Below, in pieces: positions 33,544-41,101 of a stretch of 64,000 nucleotides of DNA. The notes below the pieces were generated by a model that was not told where the DNA came from, did not search any database, and was given only the letters and a program-made list of their open reading frames with translations. The stretch is from Brachynemurus nebulosus. Lineage: Eukaryota > Arthropoda > Insecta > Neuroptera > Myrmeleontidae. Each line of letters opens with the position of its first letter. Position 1 is the first letter of the stretch. The DNA is taken from positions 10,653,209 to 10,717,208 of the forward strand of contig JAPWDM010000015.1 in assembly GCA_035578155.1 (NCBI GenBank), in the 5' to 3' direction. The position numbers were made by a program, and so were the translations under genes.

Positions 33544-33729
33544 ATGTTTTTAATAATTTTATTTGCAATATGCTTGTTTACTGCAACGGCAGAAAATTTG
33601 AATAACAAAATTGAAAAAGGTGTAAACATATACGACTCCAATAAACGCATCACTTTATCATCGTCAACATTAAGACCACCAATTTCGTGTCATTGTAATA
33701 AACATATGTGTTTTACTACATTTAATTAA
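33544..33729 (+). CDS. Small secreted or membrane-anchored protein
   Basis: A 61-residue product from MFLIILFAICLFTATAE, a typical signal peptide with probable cleavage after TATA. The mature part is about 44 residues with three Cys (SCHCNKHMC) near the C-terminus. The longer frame starting at 33502 adds 14 residues that would disrupt the signal peptide, so I chose the internal ATG. No family recognised. A Polinton-encoded secreted peptide would be accessory cargo, with the metalloproteinase nearby the only other product of that kind. Confidence 0.5.
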   Translation: MFLIILFAICLFTATAENLNNKIEKGVNIYDSNKRITLSSSTLRPPISCHCNKHMCFTTFN

Positions 33730-33759
33730 TATACAGAAGGTATTTGGTGTAGTTTAAAT

Positions 33760-33903
33760 ATGGATCGTGTAGAGGAATTTTGTAGAAAATTAATGTTGTT
33801 AAAGAAATCAATAGAAACGTATGAAAATATGAAAGAAATTAATCGTCGAATGAAATATTTAAATATTACTTACAATATGGTAAAAATGCAGAACAAAAGT
33901 TAA
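33760..33903 (+). CDS. 47-residue charged helical protein
   Basis: A short frame, MDRVEEFCRKLMLLKKSI to VKMQNKS, rich in K, E and M and probably one long helix. It lies 31 bp after the secreted-peptide gene in the same direction and 131 bp before the ankyrin-like gene. Too short for homology by eye; it could be a real small protein or chance. Confidence 0.35.
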   Translation: MDRVEEFCRKLMLLKKSIETYENMKEINRRMKYLNITYNMVKMQNKS

Positions 33904-34034
33904 TTGTTAAAAAACAAAAGTGGTGGGGATGAGTAAATTATAAGGAGTGGGGGTAAGGATATTAATACTGACTCATAAAATAAAATTGAACTTATTTGTT
34001 TTTGGAGTTGTGTGTGTGTGGATAACTTGAAAGA

Positions 34035-34646
34035 ATGGATATGGATCGAGAGCGACAATATATTTTACAGAAAATAGAAAAACTTCAAAAAGAACAAAAT
34101 GAAGATATTATAAAAAAGTTTCTGTACGATGCAATTAAGGCAAATGATACGCTCCAGATACAGGCGATTTTGGAACAGTATCCGTATATGCTTAGCGGTG
34201 ATGATGAGCATGATATATTGGAAATTATAATCCGTGAATACGATTTCTGTCCTGCGGAACTACTAAAGAAGATTTTTTCGCTAAAACAACAACTTATGGA
34301 TAATCTAGAGGAGGAGATCAGTATTTATTTATCAAATATAAATACTAATTCGAAAAAATTTGAAAATTTTATTGAGCAATGGTTGGAGGAGAAAAGTTTG
34401 CAAAAATTTGTAAATCAAGCGATTCGATATGCGATTTTACATGTTAAACCAAATGTTTTGGAGTTGTTGTTGGATTACGCGGATGCTGAAAAAATCAACG
34501 TTGATTTCAATCCAGAACAAAACAACGTGGACAAATTCGAGTGGGAGTGGCTAGAAGAAACAGCACAGGAGCCGTGTAGCAATATAGATTTTAGTATGTT
34601 TAATATGTTATGTCATATTGTAAATTTACGTATACTTAAAAAATAA
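34035..34646 (+). CDS. Ankyrin-like protein, paralogue 1
   Basis: A 203-residue protein. The N-terminal helix (MDMDRERQYILQKIEKLQKE) is followed by ankyrin-type helix pairs: FLYDAIKANDTLQIQAILEQ near 35, ILEIIIREYD, then VNQAIRYAILHVKPNVLELL near 135. It ends with an acidic EWEWLEE segment. The same order occurs in the protein at 37726-38343 (YAAIQYARPDLLNLLI, then IKWIQDN), so the two are diverged paralogues. AATAAA follows the stop. Ankyrin-like proteins of large DNA viruses often target host NF-kB or ubiquitin pathways, but nothing here shows a target. Confidence 0.72.
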   Translation: MDMDRERQYILQKIEKLQKEQNEDIIKKFLYDAIKANDTLQIQAILEQYPYMLSGDDEHDILEIIIREYDFCPAELLKKIFSLKQQLMDNLEEEISIYLSNINTNSKKFENFIEQWLEEKSLQKFVNQAIRYAILHVKPNVLELLLDYADAEKINVDFNPEQNNVDKFEWEWLEETAQEPCSNIDFSMFNMLCHIVNLRILKK

Positions 34647-34751
34647 ATAAAGATTTAATTTACAAGAAAACATGTTTTATTATTTAATATTTACAACAAA
34701 AAAAAATTTTTTTTAACAAATAATATTTACATGTAAAATTAGTTTTTGTTG

Positions 34752-36287
34752 TTATTTATTTTCTTCATCCTCTTCCGTAGTAAGTTTTAAATATTCAATA
34801 TTTGCTGCAAATTGTGTCTTTAACTGTTGTAGTAATTGCATAAGTTGTTCTAAAATGTTAGCACTTTGACATTGTATATTGAAGATAGACACATCAAATT
34901 TACCACTTCGTGTAATAGAGTTTGTAAATTCATCAAATTCATAAAAATGTTCATCTTTAAAAAAGTATAATAATCCATTTGTACATCTAAATACTGAACC
35001 AGGAAACAAATCCGAAACAAAACCGAATTTAATTGCTCGCAAATCACACTCGTCAATTTCAGCAAAAAATTTGTTGTCATAAAATAAGTATGTTTTGCCG
35101 CTATAGGTATTAACTATACCGTTGAGATATTTTTTCATAGGTATTCCAAAAACATCATTTATTGGTTTTGGATATCCGGGTAGTAAAGTTAGATCGGGAT
35201 ATTTAACAATATAGACTAAGTTATTTATTATAAAAAGTATATCATTATTAGGTCTTTTATAAACAGCTGAGATTCTTTTGAAATTATGAGGTACGAATTT
35301 AATAAAATCGGTTATTAATATTGGTTTGTCTGCAATTTTATCAACAAGACTTATAGGAAATATCAATTGACGATGAAATGCATAAATTTTTTGATCAGCT
35401 ACAAGAAATGTATTTAGATATTTTAAATCACACAAATTTGGTGATAGCGGTGTGGGTGGTGATGGTGTTGTTAAAGGAGAACTCGGCGCTGCTGGAGGTG
35501 TTAAAGTTGGTCCTTTTTTGGGACCGTATAAATTTTGAATATTTTGTATATCATCTTGAGTTAATTTTTTATTCCAATTTTCTCGATGGTATGGATACAT
35601 TACAGAATTAATATCGTTGGAGTGATCGATTCCAAGGCTGTGTCCGATTTCATGGGTTAAGGTTGTGAAAAGGTTAAATTTACCGTCTTCTGGATATTTG
35701 TTTATACTCCAATTTTCATCTTGATCAATGTGAATTTCAACGCTGTAGTTATAATATGGAGGGAACGCGTGTGCTAGCACATTACCAGGACCATCAAACA
35801 TTGAAGGACAAAATTTACCGCCGAAGTGCATCGAATGTTGTAATCGGCTATTTAGTATTACGATATCAGGAGATTTCCTATCATGTTCGAAGGTTAAACC
35901 AGAATGGTCAGACCATATTTGGAAAGCTTCCTTGGTTAGTTCAATAACTTCAGGTTGTGCTAAATAATAGTGCCATTTTATATGAGTAATATTCCATTTC
36001 TTATGTGTAGAATCAAAAGTATTGATATTATCAGCAACACCACATCGCGGTAATTTTATTAAATTTAACGTTTCATTATTTACCGTTCCATCAACAGGTA
36101 AATGATAGTATTCTTGAAATAACGATAGCGCACTTGAAAATAATGTTTTATTTTGCACAATGTTATATGGTTCTGTAGATTTAATGTAGCCATATTTTTG
36201 TAAATATTCCGCTACACACATTTCACGTTCGCTTAAATCCGCCGTTGCAACAGATAAAAATGGTACTAATAGTATTAATAAATACAT
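34752..36287 (-). CDS. Matrix metalloproteinase with hemopexin-like region
   Basis: A secreted zinc endopeptidase; 511 residues from the ATG at 36287 (open frame up to 36404). I chose the inner Met because it starts a signal peptide (MYLLILLVPFLSVATAD) and lies 65 bp after a TATATAA box. Order: peptidoglycan-binding-like prodomain, cysteine switch PRCGVAD (near residue 121 of the long frame), catalytic domain with HEIGHSLGIDH near 250 and the Met-turn SVMYP, a Pro/Thr/Ser hinge (TLTPPAAPSSPLTTPSPPTP), and hemopexin-like blades. All zinc ligands are present. A similar domain layout occurs in animal MMPs; baculoviral and ascoviral MMPs are known. It sits inside the Polinton, tail to tail with the ankyrin-like gene. 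Probably acquired from a host; could aid spread by cutting basement membrane, which is inference. Confidence 0.93.
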   Translation of the reverse strand: MYLLILLVPFLSVATADLSEREMCVAEYLQKYGYIKSTEPYNIVQNKTLFSSALSLFQEYYHLPVDGTVNNETLNLIKLPRCGVADNINTFDSTHKKWNITHIKWHYYLAQPEVIELTKEAFQIWSDHSGLTFEHDRKSPDIVILNSRLQHSMHFGGKFCPSMFDGPGNVLAHAFPPYYNYSVEIHIDQDENWSINKYPEDGKFNLFTTLTHEIGHSLGIDHSNDINSVMYPYHRENWNKKLTQDDIQNIQNLYGPKKGPTLTPPAAPSSPLTTPSPPTPLSPNLCDLKYLNTFLVADQKIYAFHRQLIFPISLVDKIADKPILITDFIKFVPHNFKRISAVYKRPNNDILFIINNLVYIVKYPDLTLLPGYPKPINDVFGIPMKKYLNGIVNTYSGKTYLFYDNKFFAEIDECDLRAIKFGFVSDLFPGSVFRCTNGLLYFFKDEHFYEFDEFTNSITRSGKFDVSIFNIQCQSANILEQLMQLLQQLKTQFAANIEYLKLTTEEDEENK

Positions 36288-36351
36288 TTTTATAGAAGTG
36301 ATAGCGATGGCGATTACAATAAAAATGATTGCAAATACCTTTAACAACTTA

Positions 36352-36358
36352 TTATATA
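36352..36358 (-). promoter_or_regulatory. TATA box of the metalloproteinase gene
   Basis: Minus-strand TATATAA; start of transcription would be near 36328, and the first ATG after that is at 36287. It lies in a ~70-bp segment (36293-36366) that is tandemly repeated at 36426-36498. Confidence 0.55.
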
Positions 36359-36552
36359 TGTATAAATTTGCTCCTGAATATAGGCAATTACACTGCGTTG
36401 CCAAGTGGCCCCATACCTACTATTAGAAGTGATAGCGATGATGATCACAATCAAAATGACTGCAAATATATTTAATGACTAATTACATATATGCATAAAA
36501 AATAAAACAAAATATAAAATTTAAAATTTTTATTACAAAAAAAAAAAAAAAA

Positions 36553-37029
36553 TTAGTTGTTATTTACATTATTTACATTTGCGTTTATATTTTTATACCA
36601 AATTTTTACCGCTGGTGTTAGAATCTTGGGAAATTGATTTGTCCCAATTTTTTCTTTTAAGCTCCTCCATGGACAAAAGGTGGAAAATTCTCCAGGGTGC
36701 TCATCCCAATTACAGCCGCACATTTTTTTCGTTGTTTTTGGTTTTATTTTGGATTTGTCCCTCTTTTCCAATAATGCTTCCAATATATCGCGTGCTGTTT
36801 CTCGCGCCCGTTCCGGACAATTTTTAAAATGATCCTCTTCAGTTTCGACATCCAAAAATATTAAATGCGTGGTATTATACAAACACCGTTTTATTGGCCG
36901 CTTACATTGTTTTAGACATTTTATTAAATGTATTTGCAAACGATGTGATAAAACACTATGAGATTTATTTATCGGACACGTAACAAAATATTCCATGTTT
37001 TGATTCGAAAGTAACTGCACAGCTTCCAT
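36553..37029 (-). CDS. CHHC zinc-finger protein, GTSF1/Asterix-like
   Basis: A 158-residue protein. The first finger is C18-x5-H24-x9-H34-x3-C38 (CPINKSH...HLIKC), exactly the spacing of U11-48K/GTSF1 CHHC fingers. A second, looser one is C49-x5-H55-x11-H67-x3-C71. GTSF1 proteins likewise carry two CHHC fingers and a tail with aromatic residues used to contact Piwi; here the tail has W108 and W121 inside CGCNWDEH and CPWRS. In animals GTSF1 (Drosophila Asterix) is needed for piRNA-guided silencing of transposons. A TATATAAA at 37050-37043 could make Met12 (36996) the true start. The gene is divergent from 37436 across a repeat-rich promoter. Function in the Polinton is unknown. Confidence 0.72.
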   Translation of the reverse strand: MEAVQLLSNQNMEYFVTCPINKSHSVLSHRLQIHLIKCLKQCKRPIKRCLYNTTHLIFLDVETEEDHFKNCPERARETARDILEALLEKRDKSKIKPKTTKKMCGCNWDEHPGEFSTFCPWRSLKEKIGTNQFPKILTPAVKIWYKNINANVNNVNNN

Positions 37030-37050
37030 TCAGCTCGATCAGTTTATATA

Positions 37051-37383
37051 TGTTGACTTGTATACTGTATACGTATTCTCATAAAAAACATGCATCTTTT
37101 TCATACATTTTTTATAGCATTAAGTATACTCTATACGTACCTAAATAAAAAACGTTTAAAAAAAATGGATGTTTTTTGTATGCATACGTATCGAGTACCC
37201 AACACAAAAAATGTTTGAAAAAAATGGATGTTTTTTGTATGCATACGTATAGAGTACCCAACACAAAAAATGTTTGAAAAAAATACATTTTTTTTGTGCG
37301 TGTACGTATATAGTAGCATTTCCCCCACTACTAAAAATTGCGTTAGTATAAAAGTCGAGACATTTGAATGCAGAGTATCAGTT
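37051..37383. promoter_or_regulatory. Divergent promoter with TIR-type repeats
   Basis: Three ~57-bp repeats (ATGTTTGAAAAAAATGGATG, then TGCATACGTATAGAGTAC) match the units in the TIRs. On plus, TATAAAAG at 37347-37354 is followed 31 bp later by a consensus initiator TCAGTT at 37378. On minus, TATATAAA lies at 37050-37043. It serves the CHHC gene leftward and the 37436 gene rightward. Confidence 0.75.
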
Positions 37384-37435
37384 TTTAATTTTTTTGTATT
37401 TGCTGTTGTTTTCGTTGTCAGTGTTATAGAGAATA

Positions 37436-37726
37436 ATGTTTTCTAAAAAATTTAACAATATCAATAAACAGTGCAGTAAACAGTTTGAAAATTTAGAGAA
37501 ATTAATTGTTGGGGAGAGATATAAAATTCTCGATATACGGAAAGTCAAAACGAAATTTGGTGATCGGTGGGTCGTGGAATTGGAGAATTTTATGATCACA
37601 CTACCTGCACGTTTCCAGAGAAATCTGACTGAAGACGACGTGGCCGAAGCGAAAAAGAACGGTGAATTCAACTTTTTAATCTGCGGCGGTAAAAAGTATA
37701 ATACATACTTATTAGAAATCGAATAA
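37436..37726 (+). CDS. 96-residue protein, possible OB-fold
   Basis: After a short basic N-terminus the protein reads LIVGERYKILDIRKVKTKFG, then DRWVVELENFMITLPARFQR and FNFLICGGKKYNTYLLEIE. Alternating strands with Gly turns of this kind suggest a small beta-barrel such as an OB-fold. Similar short proteins are common in arthropod Polintons, and a single-stranded DNA-binding role would fit a protein-primed replicon, but this is inference from pattern. It overlaps the next gene by one base (TAATG), implying coordinated translation or separate transcripts. Confidence 0.6.
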   Translation: MFSKKFNNINKQCSKQFENLEKLIVGERYKILDIRKVKTKFGDRWVVELENFMITLPARFQRNLTEDDVAEAKKNGEFNFLICGGKKYNTYLLEIE

Positions 37727-38343
37727 TGGAAGCCATTCAACAGCGATTACATACTGAAATTCTATGTGTAAAAATTAAACTTTATCGTCAACATCTTTTA
37801 CGAGCGATACGTGGCAGCCAACTGGACATCGTCGAATATTTTTTAAGCCGACATCCAGAACTAATCAATAATGACATCGATCCGCTGGTGTACAGTGTCG
37901 AACATGGCGTTCAACCGGCTATCCTCAAATATTTAATTAAAACTAAAAAATGGTATATGCAACAACTTTCTAATAAAATTAAAAAAGATTTTTCTTGGGA
38001 ATCACAATTTTTAACCGAATCGTTGGACAAATATTGTATGGACAAATGTACAATTCAAATACTTAAAAAGTGTACGTATGCGGCAATTCAGTATGCAAGA
38101 CCTGATTTGTTAAATTTATTAATTGGTGCTATGAAAGAAGAGGGATTTAATTTCCGTTTGGATCAAGATGATAACGAGCATAAGCCACTAATAAAATGGA
38201 TCCAAGACAACATCGAGAAAGGTGAAAAGAACTCTCCGGTTGGAATGGAAGATATACCATGCTGTGGTCCATCGGCGTCAACAAAATTGTCTGATTATAT
38301 AGCTGTAAAAGATATTATGTATAATGAATGGGATATTAAATAA
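37726..38343 (+). CDS. Ankyrin-like protein, paralogue 2
   Basis: 205 residues. RQHLLRAIRGSQLDIVEYFL near 22-41 is a good ankyrin helix pair; LVYSVEHGVQPAILKYLIKT and CTYAAIQYARPDLLNLLIG are further ones. The C-terminal part (IKWIQDNIEKG) lines up with the EWEWLEE segment of the protein at 34035-34646. It starts on the overlapping TAATG of the preceding gene. Convergent with the capsid gene, with polyadenylation-type AATAAA between. Probable modulatory cargo, target unknown. Confidence 0.7.
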   Translation: MEAIQQRLHTEILCVKIKLYRQHLLRAIRGSQLDIVEYFLSRHPELINNDIDPLVYSVEHGVQPAILKYLIKTKKWYMQQLSNKIKKDFSWESQFLTESLDKYCMDKCTIQILKKCTYAAIQYARPDLLNLLIGAMKEEGFNFRLDQDDNEHKPLIKWIQDNIEKGEKNSPVGMEDIPCCGPSASTKLSDYIAVKDIMYNEWDIK

Positions 38344-38403
38344 AAAACATTTATTTTTCGAAAAAAAAATTGTTTTATTTCCTTTTTTTATTTACAGTAC
38401 ATC

Positions 38404-39630
38404 TTAAATTATTTTAGTTACAATATTAGAAAGAGCTTGATAATTAATAATTCGATCATGAATAACTAGTAAATAGGCTTTTGTTTTAATTGGAAAATGT
38501 TCGTTTGCTTCAAACTCTAATCGTAAATCAACTTGAGTTGACTTTAAAGCCTCACTTTGTTTAGAACAATCAATTACAATAAGCGGAGCATTATTTACAT
38601 AACTATCTTTATCTAAAAGTGGTTCACAGCTGTTTTTATTGTAATAGTATTTTTGAAAACGTGTATACATATCATAAAGCAGAGCAGTTTTATTAGTTGA
38701 AAAATTAGCGTTAATATTATCATACGGGTACGTTTCGCCATTTAAATAAACTTTTACGTCTCTAATATTACAATGATCAAATTTGCTTGCATCTTTATCT
38801 TTTTGTTTGTGACGATCAGTTTGAAAAGCTAAAACAACCCATCTTGGTCGTTCGACGTTAAATGTTGTCTTAACAGCCCAGCTTTGCTTGTACGTGGGCT
38901 GTAGTTCGGGATATTCATACAAATCCCAACTGCGAAAACTAATATTAAGCGGTGCGTCAGCATTTAAGATTTTCACTAAATTAAGTTTCATAAAATCAGC
39001 AACGTTAACGTGCGGCATTTTAAATTCTAATACATCTATTATAATTTTAACATCAGTTGTGGTAGGATTTGTATTAAACATAACAGAATTTAAGTAACTG
39101 TTTGTTCGAATTAAAATTAATTCTTGTCGTAAATTTATGATAATCTTATTAAAATCTTCAGCAAATCCCAACAGCATTCTTAACGGTAAACATACACAAA
39201 AATTACCCTTGGCATCTGTAATGCCCCCGTTTTCATTCCAACCCGCATTTGCCAGCACTTTACGTTCATTATCGTTGTATGATAGATATGTTTTCATAGT
39301 ACTTGTTATACCAACATTCTTGATTCGATCAATTTCAACACCACCCAGTTCATAACGGATTTCATCGAAAAGGAAAGCCATTGCATTATTGGTTAGTTTT
39401 ACATCAGTAACCGCCGTATCAGTACTAGCATTTAGTAAACGTCCTTCCAGGTAAATAAAACTTGCATATGGCCAGGTGTAAATGTCCTGTTGCTGAATCG
39501 CAATGCGGATTTCGTCATTTAAATCATATTTGCTGGACGAATAAGATTTATAGGTGTGATACTCTAGACGAGAAATTGTTTCATCAAACATAGGCTGTTC
39601 CTTAACTTGTAATATCTCGCTTGTCGCCAT
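38404..39630 (-). CDS. Polinton major capsid protein (double jelly-roll)
   Basis: 408 residues. The N-terminal segment with EYHTYKSYSSSKYDLNDEIR and IAIQQQDIYTWPYASFIYLEG is the conserved start of arthropod Polinton capsid proteins. NNAMAFLFDEIRYELGGVEID follows, as does a C-terminal part ending in hydrophobic AYLLVIHDRIINY. Double jelly-roll capsids form the hexon-like shell of adenoviruses and polintoviruses; the fold is known for the family and not visible directly here. First of the five-gene minus-strand structural block (with 39662, 39877, 40746 and 41102). Full length and open. Confidence 0.88.
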   Translation of the reverse strand: MATSEILQVKEQPMFDETISRLEYHTYKSYSSSKYDLNDEIRIAIQQQDIYTWPYASFIYLEGRLLNASTDTAVTDVKLTNNAMAFLFDEIRYELGGVEIDRIKNVGITSTMKTYLSYNDNERKVLANAGWNENGGITDAKGNFCVCLPLRMLLGFAEDFNKIIINLRQELILIRTNSYLNSVMFNTNPTTTDVKIIIDVLEFKMPHVNVADFMKLNLVKILNADAPLNISFRSWDLYEYPELQPTYKQSWAVKTTFNVERPRWVVLAFQTDRHKQKDKDASKFDHCNIRDVKVYLNGETYPYDNINANFSTNKTALLYDMYTRFQKYYYNKNSCEPLLDKDSYVNNAPLIVIDCSKQSEALKSTQVDLRLEFEANEHFPIKTKAYLLVIHDRIINYQALSNIVTKII

Positions 39631-39661
39631 TTCGTTGTCTTCTTCTTCTTTACAAGTGAAA

Positions 39662-39862
39662 TTACAAAGAAATTTTCTTAGCTTTAGAATGCAGTAAATT
39701 TGTAGACGATGCAGGCGACGAGCCAGTATTTTTTAACTTGAAGCCGAGTGATAGTAAAAATGCACGATTTTCAGGTGTTAATGCTTTAGATGTTAACGGT
39801 CTTAACGCTTGTGACTGACTGTTGGTAGATGTTGTATATCTATGATTAAATACTAATCCCAT
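39662..39862 (-). CDS. 66-residue structural-block protein
   Basis: Lies between capsid and penton genes in the same direction with 14-31 bp gaps. The core LTPENRAFLLSLGFKLK resembles a short motif I associate with a small protein at this position in other insect Polintons, where it may be a capsid-associated peptide. The rest is Ser/Thr-rich and basic at the C-terminus (HSKAKKISL). Function not known. Confidence 0.6.
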   Translation of the reverse strand: MGLVFNHRYTTSTNSQSQALRPLTSKALTPENRAFLLSLGFKLKNTGSSPASSTNLLHSKAKKISL

Positions 39863-39876
39863 TATTGTTGCGGTTT

Positions 39877-40716
39877 TTATGTTTCAATTAAATGTAATCT
39901 AATTGTTATTTCCTCGTTTCGAAAATTTACCAAATCACCGTTTTGATCAACAATGCGCAAGGTGATATTATCGATTCGATTGACAGTCACCGGATAATAG
40001 ATAATGTTTGTTGGTACAATCACTATTTTATAGCCGGGTGGTACGTTTGGAAAAAATTGGTAAATTGTATGATCCAATCTACCATTTATATATGAACCGG
40101 CAGTTATGCTACATGTTATGCGAATAGCACTAACTTTTAAAATATCAACTGTATGCTCTGAAATATGTAATTTATCTGAAACAAGTCTTTGTTTCGTAAA
40201 TCCTAATAACGGTCCAATAGAATCGTTGCGTGTAAAGTCAATGCTTCTATTAAATTTTATTTCACTTTTCAGTGTATTGTTATTTGCTTTAAGTGTTAGA
40301 TTTAGATTTTTATCTCTTTTTGATAATTCTGAAGTTAAATAACGAGCGATATCGTTTAGTTCGTATGATCCCTCAGGTAATTCAATAAAATCGATTTTAT
40401 CATCATCATCATTATCTCTATCAGAAGTAGTAACTGAATCTGACTGATAAAAAGAATATGAACTTTTTTTAAAAATGTTCTCAATAAATTTACTATCATC
40501 GATATAAGTTACATCATTTATATGTTTAGATGGTTGTTTATAATAATAGAATTTGTTATTTTTACCCGCCTCGATGTTTGGTATCGAATTAAATGTTTCA
40601 ATATCAATTAACCCTAAAGCATAATTTTTATTTGGATTTAATTCGATAGAAGGGAAAAAATCTGCACTAATATTTGAATTACGCGATGTAAATGTAAATG
40701 TTCTTGATGAAGACAT
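39877..40716 (-). CDS. Polinton minor capsid (penton-like) protein
   Basis: 279 residues. Characteristic features: FFPSIELNPNKNYALGLIDIETFNSIPNI near 20-50, GSYELNDIARYLTSEL near 125, GPLLGF near 175, then a beta-rich end with VTVNRIDNITLRIVDQNG. This pattern is typical of the single jelly-roll penton base homologue of Polintons, which occupies the vertices of the shell. Position next to the capsid gene agrees. Confidence 0.85.
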   Translation of the reverse strand: MSSSRTFTFTSRNSNISADFFPSIELNPNKNYALGLIDIETFNSIPNIEAGKNNKFYYYKQPSKHINDVTYIDDSKFIENIFKKSSYSFYQSDSVTTSDRDNDDDDKIDFIELPEGSYELNDIARYLTSELSKRDKNLNLTLKANNNTLKSEIKFNRSIDFTRNDSIGPLLGFTKQRLVSDKLHISEHTVDILKVSAIRITCSITAGSYINGRLDHTIYQFFPNVPPGYKIVIVPTNIIYYPVTVNRIDNITLRIVDQNGDLVNFRNEEITIRLHLIET

Positions 40717-40745
40717 TTTTACTACTAAACAATTAAACAGTTTGA

Positions 40746-41099
40746 CTAGCTATTATATAAAAATTTCAAGCACAATTGACCGCAAATTGTCTGATTGTAA
40801 GTTTGATCTTGATTATAATTATATCTTATTTGCACATTAGGACCGAAATAATCCAGTAATTCAATTGGTGGTTGTAAATTTCCAAAACTATCATAATAAT
40901 GCACAATGTTTTTATCTTTTTTATATGCCACCCAATGTGTACCGTTGTTACGATTACTATCTAAATTTACAATTGCCGATTCGTGAATCCAAGGTTTATT
41001 CGGTAAAGTGTCTCGCATATAAACATTTCTAAAATTTGGTATTTTCAATATTTTTGCATACTCACGTAGCTCAATATTAGATAATGGTCTACGTGGTAT
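40746..41099 (-). CDS. Adenain-like cysteine protease
   Basis: The frame contains the catalytic His in NNGTHWVAY, Asp in HYYDSFGN and Cys in TICGQLC, the order of adenovirus-type (Ulp1-like) maturation proteases. The N-terminal part, LSNIELREYAKIL, is also conserved in Polintons, so coding begins well before the ATG-free left end of the frame. No ATG exists in frame between the upstream stop (41151-41153) and YMRD; at the expected initiation position near 41099 the codon is ATA. The frame also overlaps the last codons of the PLA2 gene. It would cleave capsid precursors. Either translation starts at a non-ATG codon, a frameshift or splice feeds it, or the copy is damaged. Confidence 0.85.
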   Translation of the reverse strand: MPRRPLSNIELREYAKILKIPNFRNVYMRDTLPNKPWIHESAIVNLDSNRNNGTHWVAYKKDKNIVHYYDSFGNLQPPIELLDYFGPNVQIRYNYNQDQTYNQTICGQLCLKFLYNS

Positions 41100-41101
41100 G
41101 C

